A DNA stretch of 64,000 bases from Camillea tinctor. Lineage: Eukaryota > Ascomycota > Sordariomycetes > Xylariales > Xylariaceae. The stretch spans positions 306,177 through 370,176 of the forward strand of contig MU394090.1 of the NCBI GenBank assembly GCA_022578605.1, given 5' to 3'. Each line of letters starts with the position of its first letter. Positions within the stretch are counted from its first letter, which is position 1. The notes beneath the pieces were generated by a model. It saw only the letters and a program-made list of their open reading frames with translations. It was not told the DNA's origin and did no database searches. A program made the position numbers and the translations under genes. Below are positions 1-10,576 of this stretch, one piece after another.

Positions 1-3000
1 GTGACGCGCGTAATTCAATGTAAGTTGACCATAAACAACCCTTTACAGGCTCCGGTGGATATTCAATACGGTTTGCTGGTCTAACGAATCATTTTACTTA
101 GTTGTCGTTCTAAACAAAATCGGAACCATGTTGCAGCTCGGTACGGAGGCGGCGAGTGATCATGCTTCTCTCCTCCAGCAGCATACAAGTTCGCTTGGTG
201 TTGACTCTTTGATAGCTGTTGAGATCCGTTCGTGGATGATGCATGAGTTAGATGTTGATATCCCCGTGCTGAAGATCCTATCCGACGTTACAATTCAGGA
301 TATAGTAGATTTTGCGTCAGAAAACCTATCGGAGGAGCTAACACCAAACATTGATCCCAATGCCGAGGATGCCATCAGTCTGGATGAATTAACCAAGCCT
401 GTCAATAATGAGCCTAAGACTATGCCCACACCAAGCGTACCACAAGAGATAGACACTATCATATCAGAAATCCCTGAACCACCGACAGCAATAGGCACAG
501 AAACTAAATCTGATAGCTCATCCACTACCAGCTCATCGAATGATATTGCAGAAGAGGCCTCGAGCCAGCTAACACCATCGTCTGTGAGCTCGTCAAACAG
601 CGAGATCGGGCCAACCTGCATCCCAGAGAAGTTGATGCCCATGTCATATGGGCAATCGCGATTCTGGCTCATGAGCCAGATTGTTGAAGACCCATGCGCG
701 TTCAACGTGACTTGCGACATCGAGATCAACGCCGAGTTAGATATCCCCACCTTATCCCGTGCAGTCCAATCATTAGGCGCCAGACACGAGGCTCTAAGGA
801 CCTGCTTCTTCACTGACGTACAGCATGGCCATCAGCCAGTGCAAGGAATTTTTGAGGAGAGCACCTTGCGGTTGGAGACTATATCAGCAAAGGCCTTCGA
901 GGTGGCGCAGCTGTTTGAAGAGATGCACAAGACTGTCTACGATCTAGAGAAAGGCGATCTAATGAGGATACTTCTCGTCTCCACCTCACCTACGAAGCAC
1001 CATCTCCTAGTCGGCTATCACCATATCAATATGGACTCGTCCAGTCTCGCGATCTTAGTCTATGACCTTCAGAGGCTATATTCTGGTAAAAGGTTACCGC
1101 CACCGCGGGTGCAATATCCAGATTTTGCTTCGCACCAGCTCGAGCGCCTGCGTAATGGGTATTGGGAGAAGCAGATCTCGTTCTGGAGAACGGAACTATC
1201 ATCACCGCCCAGCCCTATCCCGATCCTAGACATTTCTCCCAGTGCGAATAGACCTCGTCCTGAGCGCATCGCATATCAAATCCACAGCAAGAAGACAAGG
1301 GTCACCGCCAGGGTCGCCAGTCAAGTACAAGCCCTATGTCGTAAGGCTAGGGTGACACCTTTCCACTTATATACCACCATCCTGCAGGTTCTCATCGCTC
1401 GCTTAGCCAACGTAGACGATTTCTGTATTGGCATGGCCGACGCCAATCGTAGCGAAATGGGTGCCACCGATAGCATCGGCAACTTTCTAAACCTGCTGCC
1501 CATAAGATTAAAGTCCGATATGAACAAACCATTTGAGTCTATAATGAAGACTACCAGAGAGAGGATACTAAATGTTATGTCAAACTCGGTCATCCCTTTC
1601 GATATTATTCTAGAGCAAGTCCAACCGCAAAGAAGCGCCACTCATAGCCCCTTATTCCAAGTTTTTATTGACTACCGCCAAGTAACCGAGAAGCTACCAT
1701 GGGGTAAAGGAACTCTCGAAGGCAAACAGTACCTGCTGAGCAAAACCCCATATGACGTTATGATCGACATAATCGACACTCCTACGGGTGAGGCCTCGCT
1801 GGAGATGATGGTCCAGGGCGTTCTCTACACGGCAGATGATGCGGCAAAGCTCCTTGGATGTTACGTGAACATGCTAAGCGCCTTCACGGAGAACAGTTTC
1901 TTAGTAGCCAACGAGGTCAGCATGTTTAATAGACATGAGGTACAGGCTGCCTTGCGCATCGGACACGGCAAGTCTTAGTGAACACTTATGTCTCGCGTTT
2001 ATCTGGCTGCTGGCTGACGTCTCTAGCAGGTGAGCTCGTGCGACTTGATCACAGCACTGTCCTACCGAAGATAGACGAAACTGCCGCAAGCCAGCCCTCC
2101 TCAGCCGCCCTTGAGGATACAGCAGGGAACACGCTTTCTTGGTCGGAAATGGTGGCTAGGTCTAAGGCCCTTGCTCAGGCACTAGCTATGCTAGACATGC
2201 CTGCTCACTCCAGAGTTGGCGTGCTTCAAGAACCTGCCGTGGACTGGATATATTCTATGCTGGGAATATGGCGTTCAGGGAACACGTATGTCCCTCTAGA
2301 TATCTCACAGGGTATACAACGTTTAGGCGATATTTCGAGAGCTGCTCAGCTCGCTGCTGTCGTAATACACGACATGACATCTCCGCTTGTGTCAAAACTT
2401 GGTCTTCCTGGATCTGTCACAGTGCTAAATGTTTCAAACTTGTTACCGGGCAAGGAACAGGAGATGAGCAACCTGCCACTCATTAACCAAGATGACGAAG
2501 CCATGGTAATGTATACAAGTGGCTCAACCGGCACTCCGAAGGTAAATGGTTTATCTTTATTCACGTTGTTTACTCTCCACTTATCCGGTTATTCCAACTC
2601 ACATGCGCTTAGGGAATTTCAATACCTCATCGCGTCGTTGTAAATGCCATGCAAAGCATGCTGTTACAATGGCCAATGGGGCCCCAAACGGTCCTACAGC
2701 AAATCGCTATCAGTTTCGATCTTTCATGGTGGGGTGCTCTTCTCGGTCTGATGACAAGGGGAAAGGTCATAGTAGCGGGTAGAGAGGCGCGAAGAGACCC
2801 ACGGGCACTGACGAACCTTATAACAACTAAAGGAGTCACGCTCACGGTCGCAGTGCCAACCGAGGCGGCGGCTTGGCTTGAACACGGCAACCTAGCCGCT
2901 CTGCGATCTTCCAAGTGGGCGTGGTACATGGCAGCCGGGGAGCCTTTCAGTTTCGGTCTTATCCGGCAACTCCAAACGCTAAACAAACGTTCACTCCGTG

Positions 3001-5117
3001 TCATCAATGCCTACGGACCTACCGAGACAATGATACCTACCACCTACGAGATCCCGTACCAGACTACCTCGGTGAGCGACATGCCAGTACCGATTGGCAG
3101 CGTCATAGCTAATTACACTGCGCGAGTCGTCAACGCGCAAGGCCAGGCTGTGCCAGCCGGTGTCCCGGGACATCTCGTCTTCGGCGGGGCCGGGATCGCA
3201 CACGGCTACATCGGCAATCCAGAGCTGACAGCGGAGAAATTTCCTGACGACAGCCTGGCCGGTCCAGTCGCCCTGGGACAAAAGTGGACGCGGGTGCATA
3301 TGACTGGTGACCGAGGTTACTTGAGGGAGTCCGACGGTGTTTTCATGTTAATGGGACGCATGGACGGCGACACGCAGGTGAAACTCAGAGGTCTTCGGAT
3401 AGACTTGCTAGATATCGAGCAGAACATCGTCTCGACAGCCAAGGGCCAGATCACCGGGGCAGCGGTACACGTGCGCAAGCCTACGGACAACGACCCGAGT
3501 TCCCACTTCCTTGCTGCATACGCGGTCCTAGCCCAGAGCTCAAGATCTCGATACCAGACCGAGGTTGAACGTACTGCTTTCCTACGCCAGGTTGGGAAAG
3601 ACCTGCCACTTCCAGATTACATGCGTCCAACCTCTATATTCGCCGTAGATGCGCTGCCATTCACACACCACGGCAAGTTAGACCGAAAGGTTATGGTAAC
3701 CTGGCCGTTGCGCGACACGGTGTCGACTTCTACAGTCCACACACAGACAGATGGGAGCGCCTCAATGGCGGCCGCAACAGCAGGCAAAACCAACCAGCGT
3801 AAAATGAAAGACCTCTGGCTAGATATCCTCGGAAATACGGGTCGCTCTCATGATTTGAATCATGCTTCCGACTTTTTCTCCGTTGGCGGCAATTCGCTCC
3901 TCCTAATTAGACTTCAAGGCGAACTCAGGAGGTTGCATGGTATGGATGTGCCGCTTGTCGAGCTATTCCAGCGAAGCACCTTGGCCCAGATGGCATCTCT
4001 TTTGGATGGGGTGGATAGCAGTGCGCCCAAGTTAGATGTCGATTGGGCAAACGAGACAAAGTTACAGTCTGACCTAGTTCACCTCCGTGCCAAAGCAAGC
4101 CCTCAGTCTACCAATAACCATAACCTTGTAGTTGCTCTGACCGGAGCTTCGGGGTTCCTTGGACGGGAGACCCTCAAATATTTGGTTGCTCGACCTGAGA
4201 TCAAAACCGTGTATTGTCTCGCAGTCCGCAACCCAAGCACCCTAGCTGATATATCATCCCCTAAAATCGTCATCTATCCCGGGGACCTGTCCCTTCCCGA
4301 CCTCGGCCTGGACCAAGACGCGATCCGGGAGGTATTTTCTTCCGCAGATGTCATCATCCACAATGGGGCCGATACGTCCTTCCTAAAAGCCTACAATACC
4401 GTGCGGGCCACCAACCTAGGCTCAACCAAAGTCATCGTGCGCCACGCGCTCAGACACAGCCATGTGCGTAGCTTGCACTTTGTCTCCACGGCCGGCATCT
4501 CGACGATGATGGGGCGCGACCTCTACGAGGAGTCGCTCGCGGCGCTGCCGCCCCAGTCCGCCACGGAGGGCTACGTGCTATCCAAGTGGGCGTCGGAGCT
4601 ATACCTCGAGAACGCGAGCGCGGCGACGGCGCTGCCCGTCACGATCCACCGGCCCACATCGATCGTCGGTGCCGGCGCGCCGCTGCTCGACGTCATGTCC
4701 AACGTGCTGCGCTTTTCCGAGGCCTTGCGCACGGTGCCATCCATGTCGGCGCTGGAGGGCACATTTCAGTTTGTCGACGTCGCGGACGTCGCAGCGGATA
4801 TCGTCGCGTCTGTGCTTTCTCGCGGGGACGCTGCGAAGATCAGCAGTGACGGAAAAAATAATCCTACCTTAGTCCAGTACCGCAATCACAGTGGCGAGCC
4901 GCGCGATGCTATCAACGTCCACGAATTTGGGGAGTATCTCGGTAGGAAGCTTGGCACGTCTGCGTTGCCGGTGCTGCCTGATGAGGCGTGGATTGCAAAG
5001 GCGGAGGCCTCCGGCATGGCCCCTGAAGTGGCGAGGTATCTGCAAGGCATGAACCTCCATGACAGGAAGGGTCTGAAGTGGACATTTCCCATGGTTTGGA
5101 AAGGGAGGCGAGTATAG
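1..5117 (+). CDS. Hybrid PKS-NRPS, 3' part (ACP-C-A-T-R); 5' end outside window
   Basis: Exons read as <1-19, 102-1967, 2030-2541 and 2613-5117. Visible modules in order: ACP with phosphopantetheine Ser in LGVDSL (Ser codon 206-208); a Ser/Thr-rich linker; a condensation domain (about 630-1860) with HHINMD at about 1018-1038; an adenylation domain with YTSGSTGTPK (2512-2541), NAYGPTE, TGDRGYL and HGKLDRK; a thiolation domain with GGNSL (Ser 3894-3896); and a terminal reductase-like domain with TGASGFLG (about 4140-4164) and GYVLSK (4569-4586). The order ACP-C-A-T-R is that of fungal PKS-NRPS enzymes, which fuse a polyketide to an amino acid and release the thioester by reduction or Dieckmann cyclisation. 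The Ser-Tyr-Lys set of the R domain looks intact, which favours reductive release; that is inference. The KS, AT and tailoring PKS domains must lie left of the window. Introns at 20-101 and 2542-2612 are GT-AG; the one at 1968-2029 is GC-AG. The product is unknown. Confidence 0.93.
1968..2029 (+). other. GC-AG intron in the PKS-NRPS gene
   Basis: The condensation and adenylation parts are in different frames, and no GT donor between 1910 and 1980 has the phase needed to join them. A GCAAGT donor at 1968 and the CAG acceptor ending at 2029 give phase 1 on both sides. They restore a linker of the length I expect from related synthetases, reading GHGELVRLDHSTVLPKIDE. A CTGAC branch-like site lies at 2013-2017. 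GCAAGT is the usual form of the minor GC donor class. A frameshift mutation in the gene is the alternative. Confidence 0.65.
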
Positions 5118-6140
5118 TTTAGGAAGGTATGCTCTCATTTTAGCAAGGAGTAACTCAGTAAAACGACTATTATATTCAAAGTCATTTATTGGATGCCTTT
5201 TTAAGGAACATTGTAGGGACTCTTAAAGCCATGAATCACCGATGTATATGTTACAGTGCCATATATACTAGCTAATTTTCAAAGGACAATTAGCATATGC
5301 TTTTGTCCACATCAGTATATATAAAGTGTGCTGACTTTAAGGGGGAGAAGGGGGGAGTGATCATTTCTGTGAGTCATAATAGTGTGTATAAGGCTATACA
5401 TATATATTTCTTTCACGTTCGTTACGTCAATGACAGTTGCGCTGCATTTCTATCATTAATTATGGCCTCCTAACATCTTTCGTTGCACTCGAGTTAGTCA
5501 GGTTTTGATTGGATTCTGTGGGTGGGAGAAGTGATTTTTTGTCACAACTAGTTTGGAGCAACCAACTGAGCCGAGAAATGTTAATAATGACCAAGTAACC
5601 ATTATCCTCGAGTTATATATTATAGTTGCTAGACAATGCTACCAACTACCATGAACTTCGTCTCTTCTAAGAGGCGAGGTACGTATGCCTGGCCCTACGT
5701 GGTATCCCCACCAACGTGAGTACATGGAAAATGCTCGCCCATCGCACATATGAAACATTCCGCTCTGTAGCAATAATAGGTAGCGCTGTCTCGACGATGG
5801 ATCCGGTGAAATTAGTTGATGGCATGATGTGACTGGCCGAAGTGTCGAAACTGGTCATGGCTATCTGTTAAGGGGTAATATGCCTGTATTCAAAAACTAG
5901 AATAATTGTTTTAGAATGGCCGTGCCAGATCCTCCTTCCCATTCTGCGAGGGGATCTTTAGCTCTCTATATAGACGATAACTCAAACCTCCGCCTATAAG
6001 ATCTTTTAGCCGTTGGCGCGTATTCCAATATTCTAAATATACAAAGCATGAGTGTCGACGCCCAACGCCGACCTTCTTCGATGTGTTGGACCTATTATTC
6101 ATTCTTCCAGTCCTAACCCCTCACTTGCCTTCATTCCTGC
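5118..6140. other. Intergenic, no gene seen
   Basis: AT-rich sequence downstream of the PKS-NRPS stop. It has a short purine run (5339-5356) and no reading frame with protein-like composition or recognisable motif on either strand. Confidence 0.5.
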
Positions 6141-6764
6141 ATGTTGGCATGTTGCTTAGTCGTTGGATATATGTGGACCCGCAGATCGGGGTATCCACAT
6201 CGTAACACTATCATAAATATCACAGACGAGCAGAAGTCAATGTTTGCATCTGACTTTCACTCACCCTTTAGCAAGCAAAGTCATTGGTATTTGGGGCTTC
6301 GTTATACAGACTTAATGATCCGAGCAAAAGCACCCGAAATCCTTCAACAGTTGCTTGAGCATAGCAAATTTCCATTTAGGCAGGACGAGGACTTTTTATG
6401 CGGGCTCTGCGCGCAACTGGAGCGAGTTACTGACGATGATATAAACAATCAAATCGACCAAGTTCTAATTAATTTCTTGGTTAAGCAAAGCAGTATCTTC
6501 AAGTCTAGGCGTGTCCATGAATGGGTACAGTTGGTCGTCCCAGCAGCTAAACGTCCTGAGTTACCGGAGCCTCGCAAAATACATCGACTGATCTCCAAGT
6601 ACCGATCTCCAAAACCAAAAAACATCACGACTTTGCGATACCAGAAAAACACGTTTCAGACACCAGGAACAGAACTATTGGGCAAGGCGTGGCACAATTG
6701 CCACGAAGCCCATGTATTTTACGCCGATCATGTAATTGTAACGAGCCCTCCTTATGATAGGTAG
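6141..6764 (+). CDS. Unassigned 207-aa ORF, possibly the N-terminal part of an NLR-like gene
   Basis: A single open frame of 207 codons from an ATG at 6141. The central part (about residues 48-150) is protein-like, with a helical, acidic/leucine-rich segment containing FLCGLCAQLERV, then FLVKQSS and VQLVVPAAKRPEL. The tail has AWHNCHEAHVFYAD. I do not recognise a named family. About 430 bp downstream on the same strand lies a NACHT P-loop fragment, so this may be the detached front end of a decayed NLR-type gene. The 6765-7191 gap shows no continuous link. The first 25 residues look non-conserved, so the start is uncertain. It may be a pseudogene. Confidence 0.35.
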   Translation: MLACCLVVGYMWTRRSGYPHRNTIINITDEQKSMFASDFHSPFSKQSHWYLGLRYTDLMIRAKAPEILQQLLEHSKFPFRQDEDFLCGLCAQLERVTDDDINNQIDQVLINFLVKQSSIFKSRRVHEWVQLVVPAAKRPELPEPRKIHRLISKYRSPKPKNITTLRYQKNTFQTPGTELLGKAWHNCHEAHVFYADHVIVTSPPYDR

Positions 6765-7191
6765 GTCACGTGCTGATCTTGACTTTATAAGACAGTGAGG
6801 CGAGGTTGGTTCAGTATTTCACGTTGTGCTCGTTAAAGGGGTTTACGAGACCCTCGCTGTGATTTTAAAGAGTGAATAAAGCTTTAAATTAATAGCTAAA
6901 AAACGAGTAACTATAAGAGAATTACAGCTAACTTATATATACTTTTTTTGCGTAGTCGGCGTAAAAGCGTAATGCGTAACTTTAAAAGACGTTAGTTACG
7001 CTAGTTACGTTGGCGACGGTTACATTCTTGTACCAGGAATGGTTAGTGCCAACTGCATGTTGAAATAACAGTTGTTCCGTTTCCGGCGACTCCACTTGTA
7101 ATGGTGGGTCATAACAGTAACATGAAACCAGTACACAGATCCGGCACTCGGGCAACTCGAAGTAAGACGAATTAATAGTGAAAGCTTGCCC
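6765..7191. other. Non-coding spacer with GTTACG-type repeats
   Basis: AT-rich spacer with repeated GTTACG/GTAACT-like words (for example 6964-7016). It could be a small inserted repeat splitting the flanking NLR-like fragments, but I see no clear terminal repeats. Confidence 0.35.
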
Positions 7192-7989
7192 ATGGACCAA
7201 TGCTATATCAACCTTGCTATCGTAAGAGGCGATACCAAACAGCCCTCATTCTCGCTTTATCGCCCTACGTCCAATCAATACTCAGCCCCGTCAAACCATA
7301 TCCTGCTGCCAGACCTCTTTCAGTGGAAGTCCAAAAGTACGCTTCTCCTATCGCGTCATCACTTTACATTTATCTTGCCACAGATATTTTCAATTCCCCG
7401 AATTTTACTGATTATACTTTGAACAGATCAGTCGGGTCATAACCGTGTTCTCGTCCGTGGACAGGCTGGGATAGGTAAAAGCACACTCTGCAAGAGGATA
7501 ATCTATGACTATATTTACCACGGCATGTGGGCCGACATCATTGATCGCATTATCTGGCTACCTCTACGCCACCTCAAAGATGAAAGCAAGCAGAGATATG
7601 ACATTAGAATGTTGCTTTTTGACCGCTACTTTCAGTTTCAGCAAGACGGTCAACTACTCTTCGATGCACTATTTAAGGCATTTCAGGGCGAGCAGAGTAG
7701 GACACTTTTCATTCTCGATGGCCTAGATGAGGTGTTACTACAGTTGTCATCAGAAAACTCTTACCTACTCAAGTTACTTCTTCAGCAGCCCCGGATAATC
7801 GTCACAACGCGGCCGTACGCGACAAGCCTAGGTCACATCACTAATTTTGTAGTAATCGACACAAAGAGCTATCAGACTTATGTCGCAAATATAGGCATAC
7901 CAAGGTATAATGATAGTAAGTACCGAAAACCTTCTGGTTTTTGTTTCCAATGGCAGCCAATGAAAGCTACTGAGCAACCAGAATACTAG
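7192..7989 (+). pseudogene. Truncated NACHT-type NLR (STAND ATPase) fragment
   Basis: The frame opens with MDQCYINLAIV. It joins, across a plausible intron at 7337-7426 (GTACGC donor, AACAG acceptor, phase 1 both sides), to RVLVRGQAGIGKSTLCKRI. The Walker A loop GQAGIGKS is at 7459-7482 and Walker B TLFILDGLDEV at 7702-7734, followed by IIVTTRPYAT. This order is diagnostic of NACHT ATPase domains of fungal NLR proteins, which act in non-self recognition and programmed cell death. The frame stops at 7987-7989, about 85 codons after Walker B, before the rest of the ATPase module or any ankyrin/WD repeats. A GTAAGT at 7918-7923 could be a further donor, but I could not recognise a downstream exon. 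Either a relic or a very short NLR gene; I favour a relic. Confidence 0.6.
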
Positions 7990-8715
7990 TCCCTTACGTC
8001 TATTTCCCACTGAAACTACAGAGGACGCCCCTAATGATTTGGCCCGCCAAGAAATTTAACAAAATGGCACCGAAGTTTCACATTAACCTAAGCTGTGAGC
8101 AACAGATGACAGGATTTCAAGCACTAAAACCTGTAATATGTTTCGTTATTTGCACCTCGAGTTAATAATCACTGGAAGACCTATAGTTGAGCCGGGCTCT
8201 GTAATTCGGACTCTTTGGTAGTTATGAGGAAAGTCTTGGAGGACAGGTCATCTTTACCTAGCTGTTTTCCCTTACTCCTATAAGCAAGATTACGTGGGTC
8301 CCTTTAATAATCCCGGTGGATCCTGCTAGATACATACCGAGCGTCCATAGGAAAATTCACCGAAAGAGGCCGAAACTCCATTTCGGGACATTTTTCATTA
8401 GACATGTGGAGCTACTCCAATTCCCACTACTTAATCAACACCCCGAGCCGGGTGGAACCCAGCCCGATGACCACGGCCGATGTGGGTCTAGCGGCCCGAG
8501 CCGTAAATCAATGGTTCCCCTATGTTGCCCATCGTACGACGGCTTGATTCGGAGAAGTGTTGACGCAGACGTTAATTCAGACGTCCACACGGAGAGAAGT
8601 AGTGGTTATAGACCATCGAGATGGCAGTTGGCTTCTATCGATTCACATTTTCTTGCTTCTATCTAAATACCACATATTACATAGAATAGGGGGTTTTGTT
8701 TGTGCATCGTTAATA
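7990..8715. other. Intergenic, upstream of the P450 gene
   Basis: No convincing coding sequence. Short open frames at 8316-8666 and upstream of 8716 lack protein-like features. It contains the presumed promoter of the following P450. Confidence 0.45.
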
Positions 8716-10341
8716 ATGTTGCTCTGGCTAGTTTCCGGTTTCATTGTTCTCTACTTGATTACCCTCGCCGTCCAACGGCTCTTTCTTTCGCCGCTAGCAC
8801 AGATCCCGGGTCCGAAGCTCGCAGCACTGACCTACTACTACCAATCTTACTATGAACTTTTCCCGCACCGCGGCCAGTTTCTGTTCAGGTGTGAGGAGTT
8901 GCACAAGAAGTATGGCCCCGTAATACGCATAGGACCCGACGAGGTCCACATAAATGACCCCTGGTATTGGGACGAGACATATCCTGGCCCATCCCGGCGA
9001 CGCCACAAGTCCCCCCTTTTCTATTGGATGGGCGGCATAGGGTCTTTTGGCGACCAGAGCATGTTTACAACGTTGGACCATAACCATCACCGCCTTAGGA
9101 GGGCCGCTCTCGGAACATACTTTAGCAAGCAGAAAGTCCGACAGCTCGAGCCGCGACTGAAGTCAAAGGTGCTGTTGCTTAAGCAAAGGCTCCTAGAGCG
9201 CAAAGCTCCCCAGAGTGTAAATTTAAAGGATGCATTTAGCGCACTAACACTAGGTGATTTCAGATCATGTTATACGCTGGCAGATATCCAGAAATTAATA
9301 ACTGACATCCTGTTTCATCTAGATGTAATCTCCATGTACTCCTTCGGGGGCAGCATCGGAGCTCTCGACCGGCCCGACTTAGGTGCATCGTGGAACGACC
9401 TCGTCCACTTCGCCATCAAGCTAAACCCATTCGCACGCGCGTTCCCCTTCCTGGCACGGCAGATGCTGAACCTGCCCAAGTGGACAACGAGCTGGAGCCC
9501 GAGCTTCCAGGGCGCGACCGAGTTCATCGACATCATCTTTGACCTAACGCGGGCAGCTATGGATGAGGCTCTCGCTGACAAGAGCGGCGGCAAGGGCATG
9601 GACGACGCGGACCAGCGCACGGTGATCCACTCGATGATCCAGAACGACGCGCTGCCCGAGCACGAGAAGACGCTGACGCGGCTCGCCAACGACGGGCTGG
9701 TCCTCGTCGCCGCGGGGTACATCACCACGAGCAGCACCCTCGCCGTGACCATGTACCACGTGCTAGCGAAGCCGCACATACGCTCTCGCGTGCTCGCCGA
9801 GCTGCGCACCGTGATGCCGACTCCCGCGTCAGACCTGCCCTCGCTCGTGCAGCTAGAGCAGCTGCCCTACCTCACGGCGGTGATCCACGAGGGCACGCGG
9901 GTAGCGCACGGCGCAGCAGGCCGGCACGTGCGGATCGCGCCGGACGAGGACTTGTCGTATTCGTCGCGCGATGGGCGGTGGGCGTACCGGATCCCGAGCG
10001 GGACCACGTTCTCGCAGTCGATCTACCTGGCGCACGTGAACGAGGAGCTGTACCCGCGGCCGTGGGAGTTCGACCCCGAGAGGTACTACCGCGAGGACGG
10101 GTCGATTACCGATGCCCAGCGGCATCTGGTCGCGTTTGGGCGCGGGGCACGCCAGTGCGTCGGCACGAACCTCTCGTGGGCTGAGCTGTACCTCACGATC
10201 GCGGCGCTGGTAGGGTCCCTCGATATGGAGCTTGCCCCTGAGACCACCGAAAAAGAGGCCACGCTGGCGAGCGAGTTCTTCGTTGGCCTTCTGCCGGAGG
10301 ATGGGCCCGGCATTAAGGTTTTTGTTAAGGGAGAGCTGTAG
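8716..10341 (+). CDS. Cytochrome P450 monooxygenase (first of two)
   Basis: Two exons, 8716-9253 and 9323-10341, give 518 aa, a normal length for fungal microsomal P450s. The N-terminus is a membrane anchor (LLWLVSGFIVLYLITLAV) followed by the proline hinge IPGPKLAAL. The I-helix oxygen-binding region is AAGYITTS, the ExxR motif is EGTR, and the heme loop is FGRGARQCVG with the axial Cys. The intron (69 nt, phase 1) is in frame and stop-free: without splicing 23 residues are inserted, while splicing gives SALTLDVISMYSFGG, which reads as a continuous P450 segment. The start at 8716 was chosen because it directly precedes the anchor. Located next to the PKS-NRPS, it probably oxidises that pathway's product; substrate unknown. 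Confidence 0.93.
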   Translation: MLLWLVSGFIVLYLITLAVQRLFLSPLAQIPGPKLAALTYYYQSYYELFPHRGQFLFRCEELHKKYGPVIRIGPDEVHINDPWYWDETYPGPSRRRHKSPLFYWMGGIGSFGDQSMFTTLDHNHHRLRRAALGTYFSKQKVRQLEPRLKSKVLLLKQRLLERKAPQSVNLKDAFSALTLGDFRSCYTLADIQKLITDILFHLDVISMYSFGGSIGALDRPDLGASWNDLVHFAIKLNPFARAFPFLARQMLNLPKWTTSWSPSFQGATEFIDIIFDLTRAAMDEALADKSGGKGMDDADQRTVIHSMIQNDALPEHEKTLTRLANDGLVLVAAGYITTSSTLAVTMYHVLAKPHIRSRVLAELRTVMPTPASDLPSLVQLEQLPYLTAVIHEGTRVAHGAAGRHVRIAPDEDLSYSSRDGRWAYRIPSGTTFSQSIYLAHVNEELYPRPWEFDPERYYREDGSITDAQRHLVAFGRGARQCVGTNLSWAELYLTIAALVGSLDMELAPETTEKEATLASEFFVGLLPEDGPGIKVFVKGEL

Positions 10342-10576
10342 GAATGAACTACGTTAGGCATTCAGGTTAGATGTATCTGGTTATGATTCCTGTCAAGTGA
10401 CTTAGTCTAGCCTCTTAGATGTATAATCGTACTTAGCTATATAGTCAAGGAGTCCTATACGGGTGTTTATACTGCATCGATGGAGTGCGAGGGTGCTATT
10501 AAATGACAACTGGTACTTAACACATGATCTTCGTAAGCCTCTATGAAATTTAAATCTATATTAGTGCTTATATAGC

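Noticed and set aside
128..1977. Independent gene starting at ATG 128
   Set aside because: This ATG is inside the ACP; an intron at 20-101 links it to upstream coding sequence, so it is an internal Met of the synthetase.
7192..8200. Full NLR gene continuing beyond 7989 via a GTAAGT donor at 7918
   Set aside because: A downstream stretch stays open to about 8165 but reads unlike the conserved post-Walker B part of NACHT proteins.
8316..8666. 116-codon frame upstream of the first P450
   Set aside because: No protein-like features, overlaps the P450 leader, no homology seen.
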